Notes: generated from the sequence alone by a model not told the origin. A stretch of DNA of 64,000 bases from Herminiimonas arsenitoxidans (GCF_900130075.1 NZ_LT671418.1:2914001-2978000); one strand, 5' to 3'; numbered from the stretch's first letter, positions 35,915 through 45,037 are shown. A program made the numbers and translations.

Positions 35915-37591
35915 TTACATCTGCGCGTACAAGGCATTGCCTTCGTATTGCGCCAGCCACTTCTCAAACTCTGCCGCAGGTAATGGGCGAGAAATCATAA
36001 AGCCTTGTGCAATATCGCATCCCAGATCTGCCAGCAGTTTGTAAGCACTTTGATCTTCCACACCTTCTGCGATGGTTTTCATCCCCATTTTGTGCGCCAG
36101 CGTTACAGCGGCTTCTACGATGTGCACTGCGCCTTTATCGTCGGGTAGTCTGCGTACAAAAGATTGATCGATCTTGATGAGAGAGATGGGGAGTTGGTGC
36201 AAATACTGTAATGAAGAATAGCCAGTGCCAAAGTCATCAATGGAGATGGTGATCTTCGCATCCGCCAAACGACTTAATTCCACAATGGTGCGCGCGATAT
36301 CGGTCATCAGGGCACCTTCCGTGACTTCCAGTTCCAGTGATTGACCGCTGACACCATAGCGTTGCAGAAGATGCAGAACTAGATCTGAGAAGCCGGGTTG
36401 CAGTAGATTGCGCGGCGAGATGTTGACGGCGATAGGGAGATGTATATCGTGCTGCCGCCACTTCACTATCTGTTCCATGGCCTGTTCCAGCGCAAACTCG
36501 GTAATCAGATTAATGAGTGTGCTTTGCTCTGCGCGCGGGATAAAAATTGCGGGAGGGATGTTGCCACGTTCAGGATGCTTCCATCGCATGAGCGCTTCCA
36601 CGCTGTGAATTTCGCCGGTCTTGATGGAGATCTTCGGCTGGTAATGCATGGACAGTTGCCCTTCCTTGAGGGCGCTCATCAGATTGCCGAGGATGGATAA
36701 ATTTTCCTTTGCAAAATTACTAATTTCCGGACTGTAGGCAACGCAATCCAGGACTTTCTCATTGGCGGAGATCAAGGCTGATTCTGCTCTTTGCAGATAC
36801 TGCTCGGGTGCTTGTATTATCTTGTTGAAGGTGACGTAACCTAGTCGTGAATCGACATGAATTGGAATGTCGTTGAATTGGTATGGTTGCTGTGCACCTT
36901 TCACCAATTCTGCGAGCAGGGATTCTATTGCTTGCACATCGCGGTTTTCTATCAGGATGCCTAGTTGCTCTGGATCGATGCGATAGACCTGCGCTTTGTC
37001 TTGCAAGATGCTTTGGTAGCGATGCGCTGACTGCTGAATGACTGCTTCGATAATGTCGAAACCAAATGCCGATTTCAACTCCATCGCATTTTGCAGTGAG
37101 ACCACAACAAGTACATGCAGGTGCGAGGTATTCTTTATTTTGGGAATGTCGGATAGCGATTCCAGCAATGCATTGCGATTTGGCAGTTGGGTGGCAGCAT
37201 CATGGCGGGCTATCCATTTCAAGTGCCGCAGATAAGACCTGACGCTATCACTGGCACCGCCGCAGGCCATCCCTACCAACATGAAAAATCCGGTTCGGTA
37301 GAGCCAGTTGATAGTGTTTTGCTGTTCTCCGGTAGCGACATCGATGGGCATAAAAGGCCCTAAGGTAATGCCGCCTATCAGTCCTACGATCAATCCGCCA
37401 CGCACGCCGAATATGAATCCAGACAGCAGAATGGCCAGATACATCGAGTGCGAATAAACAAATTTAATGCCGCCAGTGGCGTAGACGAGGACATAAATGC
37501 CGACAATCATCACGGCAAGCAAGGGGGCCACGGCGATACGTATGGCGCGGAGATGTGCGCCTAACCATTCGAACAATTGCATTGTGCTCAT
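35915..37591 (-). CDS. Membrane-bound cyclic-di-GMP phosphodiesterase (degenerate GGDEF + EAL)
   Basis: About 558 residues from ATG 37591, which has the ribosome site AAGGAA. The N-terminal third holds about four helices (15-110). A GGDEF-like domain (about 130-285) lacks the active motif, reading RIDPEQL where GGDEF should be, so it is probably non-catalytic. The EAL domain (about 310-545) is intact: EALMRW, NISPRNL, LEVTEGAL, IDDFGTGYSSL, IKIDQSFV, AEGVE and QGF all present. It should hydrolyse c-di-GMP. A Fur-box-like palindrome lies 190-210 bases upstream. Confidence 0.93.
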   Translation of the reverse strand: MSTMQLFEWLGAHLRAIRIAVAPLLAVMIVGIYVLVYATGGIKFVYSHSMYLAILLSGFIFGVRGGLIVGLIGGITLGPFMPIDVATGEQQNTINWLYRTGFFMLVGMACGGASDSVRSYLRHLKWIARHDAATQLPNRNALLESLSDIPKIKNTSHLHVLVVVSLQNAMELKSAFGFDIIEAVIQQSAHRYQSILQDKAQVYRIDPEQLGILIENRDVQAIESLLAELVKGAQQPYQFNDIPIHVDSRLGYVTFNKIIQAPEQYLQRAESALISANEKVLDCVAYSPEISNFAKENLSILGNLMSALKEGQLSMHYQPKISIKTGEIHSVEALMRWKHPERGNIPPAIFIPRAEQSTLINLITEFALEQAMEQIVKWRQHDIHLPIAVNISPRNLLQPGFSDLVLHLLQRYGVSGQSLELEVTEGALMTDIARTIVELSRLADAKITISIDDFGTGYSSLQYLHQLPISLIKIDQSFVRRLPDDKGAVHIVEAAVTLAHKMGMKTIAEGVEDQSAYKLLADLGCDIAQGFMISRPLPAAEFEKWLAQYEGNALYAQM

Positions 37592-37782
37592 CAGACATTC
37601 CTTCAAGAGGCAACATCATGAATCTGGACAGGCTATTTCTTTTGAAAAAGGTTGATCGTTTTGCTGGATAGCGTGCTGGAATCGATATGGCTGAATAGGG
37701 TGGCAGAATGCGTGCGCATATTGCATTGATGAAACTCTTCAATGCATGTTGCCACGAGAAAATTATTTAAGCAATTAGTGAT

Positions 37783-37801
37783 TATTTTGATAATCATTTT
37801 T
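37783..37801. promoter_or_regulatory. Fur-box-like palindrome upstream of the EAL gene
   Basis: The 19-mer centred on TGATAATCATT matches the E. coli Fur consensus at about 14 of 19 positions. It lies in the gap between the TraB-like gene and the EAL gene, upstream of the latter. The region is AT-rich, so chance is possible. Confidence 0.35.
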
Positions 37802-37839
37802 GCCGCATGACGCTGGTGCAGGAAGGCAAAAAGAGAGCT

Positions 37840-38778
37840 TCAATATATTCTTTGCACTTCGTAACCGCGTTTTTGCAGCAGCTTGGGCACGCCTTTTTCA
37901 CCCAGCAAATGCAAGGCGCCGACTGCCACAAAGCTCACTTTGTCGGTTTTCAATAGGGCTTCCACTTTGTTCGCCATATTGGGATTGCGTTTATCCAGCA
38001 AGACTTGTTGCAGGAATCTGTCGGAGGCATTCTCACCTTTTTGCATTTCAAGTAACGCATTTTCCAGCGCCTTGGCATCTGCGATTTGCCATGCTGCGAT
38101 CAAGGCGAGTGCTTTTTTCATCGCCTCGCCATTGGCCAGCTCGGTCAGGTTTTCTTTCAGGTATTCCTCTTGCTCGACATCGCTCATGCTGTCGAACAGC
38201 GAGAGTTGATAGTCGGCTGTTTCCAGTTCTTGTATCGGTTTGTTCTGTTTTTGCGCAATCGAGATAAAGTATTTTTCGATACCTTGCTCGGTTGGGAAGC
38301 CATTACGCGCCATTTCTTGTACGAGTAGCAGATTGGCGACCATCCACGGTTTCATCCGCGCGACGTTTTCAAATGGAATGCCGACACGCTTCAGCGCTTG
38401 CCGTAATTGCGCACTGCCATCAGCGGATAGATGTTGGTTAATCGTTTGTCCATCAGGATAAATGCCGTGTCGCATGACGGCCACGCGCATGGCTTCGGTA
38501 TCGCGGATATCAACTTCGATTACCAGTTTTTTTGCATCGGATAATGCGCGTGTCACTTGTGGTTCGAGTGGGTAGAATGCTGTTTGACCGACGTGTATGG
38601 TGCCGAACAGATAGCTGACATTACCGCGATAAGTAGCGCGATACAGCGTACCGCGTTGCGGCGCTGTGTTTTTCTGTACAGTTGACGTTACTGTTTGTGT
38701 CGCCGCTTTGTCGGCTTGTGCGCTTGCCGTGTACAGGCTTAACAGTGCGATAAAAATAAAAACGATATTACGACGCAT
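37840..38778 (-). CDS. TraB/GumN family periplasmic protein
   Basis: A protein of 312 residues. A signal peptide covers 1-22 (ending SAQA|DKA). Family motifs are YLFGTIHVGQ near residue 52, with the conserved metal-type GxxH pair, and VGALHLLGEKGVPKLL near the C terminus. TraB/GumN (Tiki-like) proteins are proposed metal-dependent proteases; catalysis here is inference. A good ribosome site (AAGGAAG) precedes ATG 38778. Confidence 0.88.
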   Translation of the reverse strand: MRRNIVFIFIALLSLYTASAQADKAATQTVTSTVQKNTAPQRGTLYRATYRGNVSYLFGTIHVGQTAFYPLEPQVTRALSDAKKLVIEVDIRDTEAMRVAVMRHGIYPDGQTINQHLSADGSAQLRQALKRVGIPFENVARMKPWMVANLLLVQEMARNGFPTEQGIEKYFISIAQKQNKPIQELETADYQLSLFDSMSDVEQEEYLKENLTELANGEAMKKALALIAAWQIADAKALENALLEMQKGENASDRFLQQVLLDKRNPNMANKVEALLKTDKVSFVAVGALHLLGEKGVPKLLQKRGYEVQRIY

Positions 38779-38818
38779 GCAACTTCCTTAAATATATGAA
38801 TACCCGGTACAAAAAACG

Positions 38819-39544
38819 ATGTCTAAGCTGACCTGGCTGTTCGATCTGGATAACACGCTGCATAACGCATCGCATGCGATTTTCCCCGCGATCAATCTCA
38901 ATATGAATGCGTTTATCGCTCAGGTATTGGACAAGGGCGGTTTGGCTTCGGATGAGGCGGCAGTGAATGCCGCGCGCGTCACTTATTGGCAGCGTTATGG
39001 TGCGACTTTGCTCGGTATGGTAAATCATCATCAGGTGCGGCCCGAGGATTTCTTGCGCGAGGCGCATCGATTTGACAATTTGGCGACGATGATACGGGCT
39101 GAGCGCGGCTTGGCGCGTTTGTTGCGCCGACTGCCGGGTCGCAAGATATTACTGACGAATGCACCGCGTCGTTATTCGCGCGATGTGTTGCGGCATCTGG
39201 GTTTGCATCGTCATTTTGCCAAACACGTACCTATCGAAGCGATGCGCGTACATGGCCGCTTGAAGCCTAAGCCATCGAAACAAATGCTACGCAAATTGCT
39301 GGCCAGGGAGCGTATCTCCGCACATCGTTGCGTGTTGGTGGAAGATACTGTCAGCCATTTGAAAGGTGCCAAGGAATTGGGTATGAAAACCGCCTGGATT
39401 ACCCAATATCTGGCCAGCGATTCGAGCAAGCAGGCGCTATCTGGCTATCACGCAACAGTAGGCTGCACAAAACGCCCAATTTATGTCGATGTCAAAGTAG
39501 AATCCGTAGGGCAACTATTCAAACAGTTGCATCGATTGCGCTAG
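38819..39544 (+). CDS. Pyrimidine 5'-nucleotidase, HAD superfamily
   Basis: Four HAD motifs are visible: FDLDNTLHNAS near residue 10 (nucleophile Asp), ILLTNAP, KPKPSK, and LVEDTVSHLKGAKELGM. At 241 residues with a helical cap near 20-90 it fits the YjjG/SDT1-like group that dephosphorylates pyrimidine nucleotides. It lies 67 bases before slmA in the same direction. Confidence 0.9.
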   Translation: MSKLTWLFDLDNTLHNASHAIFPAINLNMNAFIAQVLDKGGLASDEAAVNAARVTYWQRYGATLLGMVNHHQVRPEDFLREAHRFDNLATMIRAERGLARLLRRLPGRKILLTNAPRRYSRDVLRHLGLHRHFAKHVPIEAMRVHGRLKPKPSKQMLRKLLARERISAHRCVLVEDTVSHLKGAKELGMKTAWITQYLASDSSKQALSGYHATVGCTKRPIYVDVKVESVGQLFKQLHRLR

Positions 39545-39611
39545 CGGGAACACATTTCGTCCTTACTTGCGAGATGAGTTGTAGATTGCTTACCTACTTA
39601 TAAAAACTATT

Positions 39612-40187
39612 ATGGCAACCATGAAACCAGGCGAACGTAAACTGCAGATACTCCAGACATTGGCAACAATGCTGGAGCAACCAAAAGGCGAGAAAATCAC
39701 CACCGCAGCATTGGCAGCACGGCTGGAGGTATCGGAGGCTGCGCTGTATCGGCATTTCGCCAGCAAGGCGCAAATGTTCGAGGGTTTGATTGAATTCATA
39801 GAATCGACCGTCTTTGGCCTGATCAATAAAATTACCGAACAACAGGAAAACGGCTTGTCGCAAGTGCAAGCCACCATCATTATGCTGCTCAATTTTGCCG
39901 AACGTAATCCCGGCATGACGCGCGTGATGATAGGTGACGCTTTGGTGAATGAAGATGAGCGTCTGCAAACGCGCATGAATCAATTCATCGATCGCATCGA
40001 ATTGGCGATCAAGCAATCGCTGCGTGTGGCGGCAACGCAAGGACAGGCCAGCGAAGCGGAAGTCACGGTGCGCGCTAATCTGATCACGAGTCTGGTGCTT
40101 GGGCATTGGCACCGTTTTGCGAAAACAGGTTTTAAGCAAAATCCATCGGCTCATGCTTCGGCGCAAATAGCGATGTTGCTGGCTTGA
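39612..40187 (+). CDS. slmA: Nucleoid occlusion factor SlmA (TetR family)
   Basis: A DNA-binding protein of 191 residues that blocks FtsZ ring assembly over the nucleoid. The helix-turn-helix is KITTAALAARLEVSEAALYRHFASKAQMFEGL (about 30-62), which matches SlmA closely, followed by the SlmA-type dimer domain (ERNPGMTRVMIGDALVNEDERLQ). It has the usual nucleotidase neighbour. It ends at a hairpin terminator. Confidence 0.93.
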   Translation: MATMKPGERKLQILQTLATMLEQPKGEKITTAALAARLEVSEAALYRHFASKAQMFEGLIEFIESTVFGLINKITEQQENGLSQVQATIIMLLNFAERNPGMTRVMIGDALVNEDERLQTRMNQFIDRIELAIKQSLRVAATQGQASEAEVTVRANLITSLVLGHWHRFAKTGFKQNPSAHASAQIAMLLA

Positions 40188-40192
40188 ATCCG

Positions 40193-40238
40193 GATACGAC
40201 GTTCTCTTTTTAGAGCAGCGTCGTATCTGTCTGTTTTT
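40193..40238 (+). terminator. Terminator-like hairpin after slmA
   Basis: GATACGACG and CGTCGTATC, with inner CTCT/AGAG around TTTT, followed by CTGTTTTT. It begins six bases after the slmA stop. The core ATACGACG/CGTCGTAT also occurs in the hairpin at 5441-5469. Confidence 0.7.
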
Positions 40239-40361
40239 CCATAATATTGTGCGTTCCGGGAGTGTCTTGCCTGTGTGCATAGACTGGCGCTGAGCGTGCC
40301 TGAAAATATCCTGCCGTACTTGGTCGTACAATAGCGACTTGCTTCACATCCTTCTCGATTT

Positions 40362-42209
40362 ATGTCCTTGTTTGCTCCTGCCGATTCTTCTCACGCTTGT
40401 TTTGCCTTGCTCGACGATGTCGATGCCAGCGCGGCCGGTGCGCGTTCACGCTTTTATTCCGACCATGTCGGCACCTTAACGTGTCGACATGTGGAGCAAC
40501 TGCCGGACTTGTTGCAAGAGATGCAGCAGTTCTTGCAGCAGGGCAGGTTTGCAGTCAGTTTGTTCACTTACGAGTTGGGGGCGGATTTGCATGGCATTCC
40601 TGCGCATGCAGGCGATCAGCCTTTGGCTGAAATCCTTGTGTTCGAACGTTGCGATCATCTGGCGTCTGAGCAAGTACGAGCGTGGCTGGCGCAGCATACG
40701 CAATCGCTACATGCGGGCATCGCCAATGTGCATGCGGATATTGATGAAGCAACCTTCTGTGCTGCGATTGCGCGCATACACGATTACATCGCAGCAGGCG
40801 ACACCTATCAGGTGAATTACACCTATCGCCTGCGCTTTGATGCTTATGGTTCCTTGCATGCCTTGTACAGTCGTTTGCGCGAACGTCAGCCGGTGCCGTA
40901 TGGTGCGCTGATTGCATTGCCGAATGGGCGTGCCGTGTTGTCTTTATCGCCGGAATTATTCATGCGGCATGACGATGGCGTGCTCACCGTGCGACCGATG
41001 AAAGGCACTGCAGCAGCCAGTGGTGATCCGCAACAGGATGCACAGGCTGCACATGCACTGGCATCCGACGCCAAGAATCGTGCAGAAAATCTGATGATCG
41101 TTGATCTACTGCGCAACGATCTGGGACGCGTCGCTAAAGTCGGTTCGGTCACGGTGGATAAACTGTTTGATGTGCAGCGTTACAGCAGCGTCTTGCAAAT
41201 GACATCGACGGTACACGCGCAATTGCGTGATGACACCACCTTGCCAGAAATATTCGATGCGCTATATCCATGTGGCTCGATTACCGGTGCACCCAAACAT
41301 CGCACGATGCAAATCATTCGTGAACTTGAGCCGAGTCCACGCGGTATTTATACCGGTGCGATAGGCTGGTTCGATCCACCAGCATCAACACAAAGCATCG
41401 GTAATTTTTGTTTGTCGGTGCCGATACGCACTTTGCAATTGCAGCCGCAGAATGCGAATGGCATACGTCCGGGCGAAATGGGCGTAGGCGCTGGGATTGT
41501 GCATGATAGTGTGGCCGCAGATGAATATGAAGAATGCCGGCTCAAGGCGAGTTTCCTGATTGGGATGCCAGGCGAGTTTGAATTATTTGAAACCATCTAT
41601 GCGACGCACGATCAGGGATGTCGTTATCTGGATAGGCATCTGCAGCGTTTGCGTGCGTCGGCGACTTACTTCGGTTTTGCTTTTGATGAAGAGAAAATAC
41701 GTGCAAGTTTGAGTGAGGCTTGTGCATATTTGGCAGCAGGCGTGGCTCATCGTTTGCGTTTTGCATTGAAGCAGGACGGCGATAGTGCGATTCAGACTGC
41801 AGTTTTATCTCAGTTGGAGACTCCGGTAAAAATACTATTGGCAGAACAAACAACGACGGCCAATGATGTTTTCTTGCGTCACAAAACCACGATACGTACC
41901 GAGTACGACGCAGCATGGCGTGCTGCCGAGCAGCAGGGCGCTTTCGATAAATTGTTTTGCAATGCGCAAGGGCAGGTCACCGAAGGTGGGCGTAGTACGC
42001 TCTTCATTAAATTGCATGGCCGCTGGTACACGCCACCTTTAAGCGCAGGCCTTCTGCCGGGTGTAATGCGTGGCGTTTTACTCGACGATCCTGAGTGGAA
42101 TGCGCAAGAAAAAATCTTGACGCTGGATGATGTGCGCAATGCAGAAGAGATAGTGGTCTGCAACGCATTGCGCGGGGTGTTGCCAGCCGTGATCGACTGG
42201 ACGACATAA
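40362..42209 (+). CDS. pabB: Aminodeoxychorismate synthase I / aminodeoxychorismate lyase fusion (PabB-PabC)
   Basis: Bifunctional folate-pathway protein of 615 residues. Residues 1 to about 395 are the chorismate-binding PabB domain with the lysine-containing RPMKGT motif near 213 (lysine here marks aminodeoxychorismate rather than anthranilate synthesis), AENLMIVDLLRNDLGRV, and CGSITGAPK. Residues about 405-615 are a class IV PLP domain like PabC (ETIYATHDQGCRYLDRHLQRL; TEGGRSTLFIK). It makes 4-aminobenzoate from chorismate with a PabA glutaminase encoded elsewhere. It converges on the kinase gene. Confidence 0.93.
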   Translation: MSLFAPADSSHACFALLDDVDASAAGARSRFYSDHVGTLTCRHVEQLPDLLQEMQQFLQQGRFAVSLFTYELGADLHGIPAHAGDQPLAEILVFERCDHLASEQVRAWLAQHTQSLHAGIANVHADIDEATFCAAIARIHDYIAAGDTYQVNYTYRLRFDAYGSLHALYSRLRERQPVPYGALIALPNGRAVLSLSPELFMRHDDGVLTVRPMKGTAAASGDPQQDAQAAHALASDAKNRAENLMIVDLLRNDLGRVAKVGSVTVDKLFDVQRYSSVLQMTSTVHAQLRDDTTLPEIFDALYPCGSITGAPKHRTMQIIRELEPSPRGIYTGAIGWFDPPASTQSIGNFCLSVPIRTLQLQPQNANGIRPGEMGVGAGIVHDSVAADEYEECRLKASFLIGMPGEFELFETIYATHDQGCRYLDRHLQRLRASATYFGFAFDEEKIRASLSEACAYLAAGVAHRLRFALKQDGDSAIQTAVLSQLETPVKILLAEQTTTANDVFLRHKTTIRTEYDAAWRAAEQQGAFDKLFCNAQGQVTEGGRSTLFIKLHGRWYTPPLSAGLLPGVMRGVLLDDPEWNAQEKILTLDDVRNAEEIVVCNALRGVLPAVIDWTT

Positions 42210-42226
42210 TTCTGTAGCAGCGCTTG

Positions 42227-43510
42227 TTATGCGGGCAGCGTCACCTTGAAGCAGCTGCCCGGTACATCGCGTCCGGTACATACAACTTCACCGCCATGTG
42301 CTCGCGCGATTTGCTGCACCAGACTTAAACCTAATCCCACACCACCTTCACGTTCGCTGGCACCAGGCAGACGATAGAACGGAGCGAAGATGTTTTCGCG
42401 CTCTGCGATTGGTACGCCGGGGCCACCATCGCACACTTGTAAAACAATCTTGTTGTCGACTTTCGCCAGTGAAACGTCTATCGGCGTGCCATTGCCATAG
42501 CGCTTGGCATTTTCTAACAGGTTACGCACCATGCGGCGCAGCAGTCGGGCATCGCCGGGAATTTCTATCGATTGCGTATCGAGTTGCGCGTCTATGCGCG
42601 CACATTCTTCAGCAACTAGTGCAGTCAAATCGATTTTTTCAAATGTCTGACCGACAGTGGTAGTCGCATCGAGACGACTGGCGAGCAGGATTTCATCAAT
42701 CAGTTGATCAAGTTCACCGATATTGCGCTTGAGTTCGGTGCGCATTTCCGGTTGTGCATCGGCTGCCATTAATTCGACCGCCATGCGTATACGCGCCAAT
42801 GGTGAACGCAATTCATGCGAGGCATTCGCCAGCAAGGCCTTTTGCGCATCCACCAAGGCCTCGATACGTGCCGCAGAGCGATTAAAACTGGTGGCGAGTC
42901 GTCCTACCTCATCTTTTCCTTCGACCGCGATACGGGTCGATAGCTGGCCTGCGCCCAATGCTTCTACGCTGGTTTGCAGACGTTCCAGCCGACGCGTCAA
43001 TCGACGCACAATGGGATAAGCGCCTATACCCATAGCCAGACCGATGATGACTAATGTGGTGAAGAAGCTGAACGGCGGTTTTCGGCGTCCCGGATGCTGG
43101 CCGACCAGCCAGCGATCATCCGGCAATTTGACGGCGAATACCGGCGGTCCGCCGCCCATCCAGCCGCTGGTGACTTGCGACTCATCGAGTGGTGGCAGTT
43201 CACGACCGGCAGTAGCAATTTTTTCGCGATGGGCAGAATACAGCGCCAGATCGGCACGCATGCGCGATTGCCAGCGCGACAAGGCTTGCTGTTGTTCTTC
43301 GTTACTGGCGTCAGGCGGTGGCAAGACATCGGAGGCAATCGCGGCAAACGATTCCAGACTAGGACCGATCTGGCGTGAATCGGCGTTGATACGCCATGCG
43401 GCAGCGAACAACAGTCCTGCCACGGTCAGGCTGATCAGCATTGCCAGATAAATACGGATGTATAGCCGGTGCGACCAGCTAAAACGTCCGCGTATTGCTT
43501 GTTCAGACAT
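42227..43510 (-). CDS. Sensor histidine kinase (Cpx/Rst-like)
   Basis: About 427 residues from ATG 43510. Two helices (about 15-38 and 180-203) flank a short periplasmic sensor domain rich in charged residues and Pro. A HAMP linker follows (RRLERLQTSVEALGAGQLSTRI). The phospho-His is near residue 231 in ASHELRSPLARIRMA, the N box is NLLENAKRYG, then CDGGPGVP and GVGLGLSLVQQIARAHGG. The frame is open to 43660, but that overlaps the regulator gene; the chosen start overlaps its stop by eight bases. Confidence 0.93.
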   Translation of the reverse strand: MSEQAIRGRFSWSHRLYIRIYLAMLISLTVAGLLFAAAWRINADSRQIGPSLESFAAIASDVLPPPDASNEEQQQALSRWQSRMRADLALYSAHREKIATAGRELPPLDESQVTSGWMGGGPPVFAVKLPDDRWLVGQHPGRRKPPFSFFTTLVIIGLAMGIGAYPIVRRLTRRLERLQTSVEALGAGQLSTRIAVEGKDEVGRLATSFNRSAARIEALVDAQKALLANASHELRSPLARIRMAVELMAADAQPEMRTELKRNIGELDQLIDEILLASRLDATTTVGQTFEKIDLTALVAEECARIDAQLDTQSIEIPGDARLLRRMVRNLLENAKRYGNGTPIDVSLAKVDNKIVLQVCDGGPGVPIAERENIFAPFYRLPGASEREGGVGLGLSLVQQIARAHGGEVVCTGRDVPGSCFKVTLPA

Positions 43511-44222
43511 CCTGCGCCTTTGCAAATACATAGCCTGCACCACGCACGGTGATGATGCGTTTCGGCTGTTTTGGGTCATCTTCGATGGCTGCACGCAGAC
43601 GGCCGATGTGCACGTCGATCGAGCGATCGAATGCTTCCAGCGGTTCACCCTTGACGGCATCCATCAATTGTTCGCGCGATAAAACACGCCCGGCGCGATC
43701 AGCCATCGCAGCGAGCAGATTGAATTGATAAGACGTAACAGGCTTCTCTTGATCGTCCAGACGTATGACGCGTGCATCCAGATCGATTTCCAAACGGCCG
43801 AAACGCAAAATGCGTTCATTGCTTGCAGCAACGCCTTGTTGGCGGCGCAAGACGGCACGCAAGCGTGCCAGCAGTTCGCGTGGCTCAAATGGTTTGGGTA
43901 TGTAATCGTCGGCGCCAAGCTCAAGACCGACTACGCGATCCATAGGGTCACCTTTAGCGGTCAACATGACTATCGGCATAGAGCCCAGTGGTTGTGGTTG
44001 TGTGCGGATTTGTCGACAGACATCGAGTCCGTCAGCATCCGGCAGCATCAGATCGAGCAATACGATGGAAAACGCTTGCGTCGCCGCGGCTTGCTGCAAT
44101 TGATGCAGTCCCTCCTTGGCGGTACCGCTATGCGTAACCTCGAACCCGTTCTGGTTCAGGTAAGTGGCAACCATGCTGGCTAGGCGCTGGTCGTCTTCGA
44201 TCATGAGTAGGCGTTGGGTCAT
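43503..44222 (-). CDS. OmpR/PhoB-family response regulator (Cpx/Rst-like)
   Basis: A regulator of 239 residues. The receiver domain has LLMIEDDQRLA, the phospho-acceptor Asp near 55 in LLDLMLPDADGL, and the switch Lys in MLTAKGDPMD. A winged-helix domain at about 135-235 ends RGAGYVFAKAQD. I chose ATG 44222; the frame is open to 44294. It works with the overlapping kinase. A perfect CpxR-type site upstream of the preceding chaperone gene suggests that it controls its own operon. Confidence 0.94.
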   Translation of the reverse strand: MTQRLLMIEDDQRLASMVATYLNQNGFEVTHSGTAKEGLHQLQQAAATQAFSIVLLDLMLPDADGLDVCRQIRTQPQPLGSMPIVMLTAKGDPMDRVVGLELGADDYIPKPFEPRELLARLRAVLRRQQGVAASNERILRFGRLEIDLDARVIRLDDQEKPVTSYQFNLLAAMADRAGRVLSREQLMDAVKGEPLEAFDRSIDVHIGRLRAAIEDDPKQPKRIITVRGAGYVFAKAQDV

Positions 44223-44256
44223 TTGGCTAGTGTAACGCGGAGTGTTGCAATGAGTC

Positions 44257-44288
44257 GCGCCTGCATCCAATTTTATGGAGACAGGCGC
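44257..44288 (-). terminator. Intercistronic hairpin between the chaperone and regulator genes
   Basis: On the minus strand GCGCCTG and CAGGCGC enclose a loop with further CCA/TGG pairing. It lies 22 bases after the chaperone stop, with no T tract, so it may stabilise or partly attenuate the transcript rather than end it. Confidence 0.5.
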
Positions 44289-44309
44289 GCTCATTACGCA
44301 GAGCCCGTT

Positions 44310-44945
44310 TTACTGAGCGGCTGGTGCAGGTGCTTGTGGAGCAGCGCCTGGGCCGCGGTCAGGACCATGGCCGTGACGTGGGCCATGACCAAAACGGTGA
44401 CCGAAGCCAGGACCGTGCTTGCTCAGTTGCTCAACTGCTTTCACGCGCTGTGCTGGCGTCAAAACTTCTGCCGCATCTGCAAACGCTTGGCTCATGCGAC
44501 GCGAACGTTGATCAGCCAGTTTTTGCTCGGTTTGACGTACTTGTTCGATTGCCTTGCGATCGATGGTCGATTGTGCCAACAATTTCAGACCTTGTGCATG
44601 TGCGGCACGGCTTTGTTCGTGCAATGGGCGCAGATCGGTGAATGCAGCCTTGGCAATCGCATCAAGCTTTGTTTTTTGTTCAGGTGTGGCATCTGGTACC
44701 AGACGGCTCAGCATACGGTCAAAGCGTTTTCCTGCATGTTCAGGATTCATCTTGTCACGATGGTCAAAGTGTTTTTGTTGCGTCGTGGTTTGCGGTGCCT
44801 GGCCTTCTTGTGCGTAGCTGACGCCAGCGAAGGAAAGGACGCTGACGATAGCAGCAGTTGCACCGACCATCATTAAGCGGCGACCGCGCGATGCAGTTTG
44901 AACTGACGCAATAGTCATTTTGTTCAGTGGGGTTTGCTTGTTCAT
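44310..44945 (-). CDS. CpxP/Spy-type periplasmic chaperone with His/Gly-rich tail
   Basis: A protein of 211 residues. The signal peptide ends near residue 45 (GVSYA|QEG). The helical CpxP/Spy domain (about 70-170) has the LTxxQ signature as LTPAQR near 166 and a related VPDATPEQKTKL near 87. The last 40 residues are His/Gly/Pro rich (FGHRFGHGPRHGHGP), a likely metal-binding tail. A strong ribosome site (AAAGGAG) sits before ATG 44945. It is first of three genes with the regulator and kinase, as in envelope-stress operons. Confidence 0.9.
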   Translation of the reverse strand: MNKQTPLNKMTIASVQTASRGRRLMMVGATAAIVSVLSFAGVSYAQEGQAPQTTTQQKHFDHRDKMNPEHAGKRFDRMLSRLVPDATPEQKTKLDAIAKAAFTDLRPLHEQSRAAHAQGLKLLAQSTIDRKAIEQVRQTEQKLADQRSRRMSQAFADAAEVLTPAQRVKAVEQLSKHGPGFGHRFGHGPRHGHGPDRGPGAAPQAPAPAAQ

Positions 44946-45037
44946 TTAAAGCTCCTTTGTCTATCAATGGTGCCGGCTGTTCTGTGCTGGCATGTTGATA
45001 CTTTAGGAGAGCACTGTTGCGCAATCGCATGCGAGCC

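Noticed and set aside
43511..43660. 50-codon N-terminal extension of the histidine kinase
   Set aside because: It would overlap the response regulator reading frame by about 150 bases and is unlike kinase N termini.
44340..44420. Short GGCCATGACC/GGTCATGGCC-like repeats near the chaperone C terminus
   Set aside because: They are the codons of the His/Gly-rich tail, not an independent DNA repeat or CRISPR.
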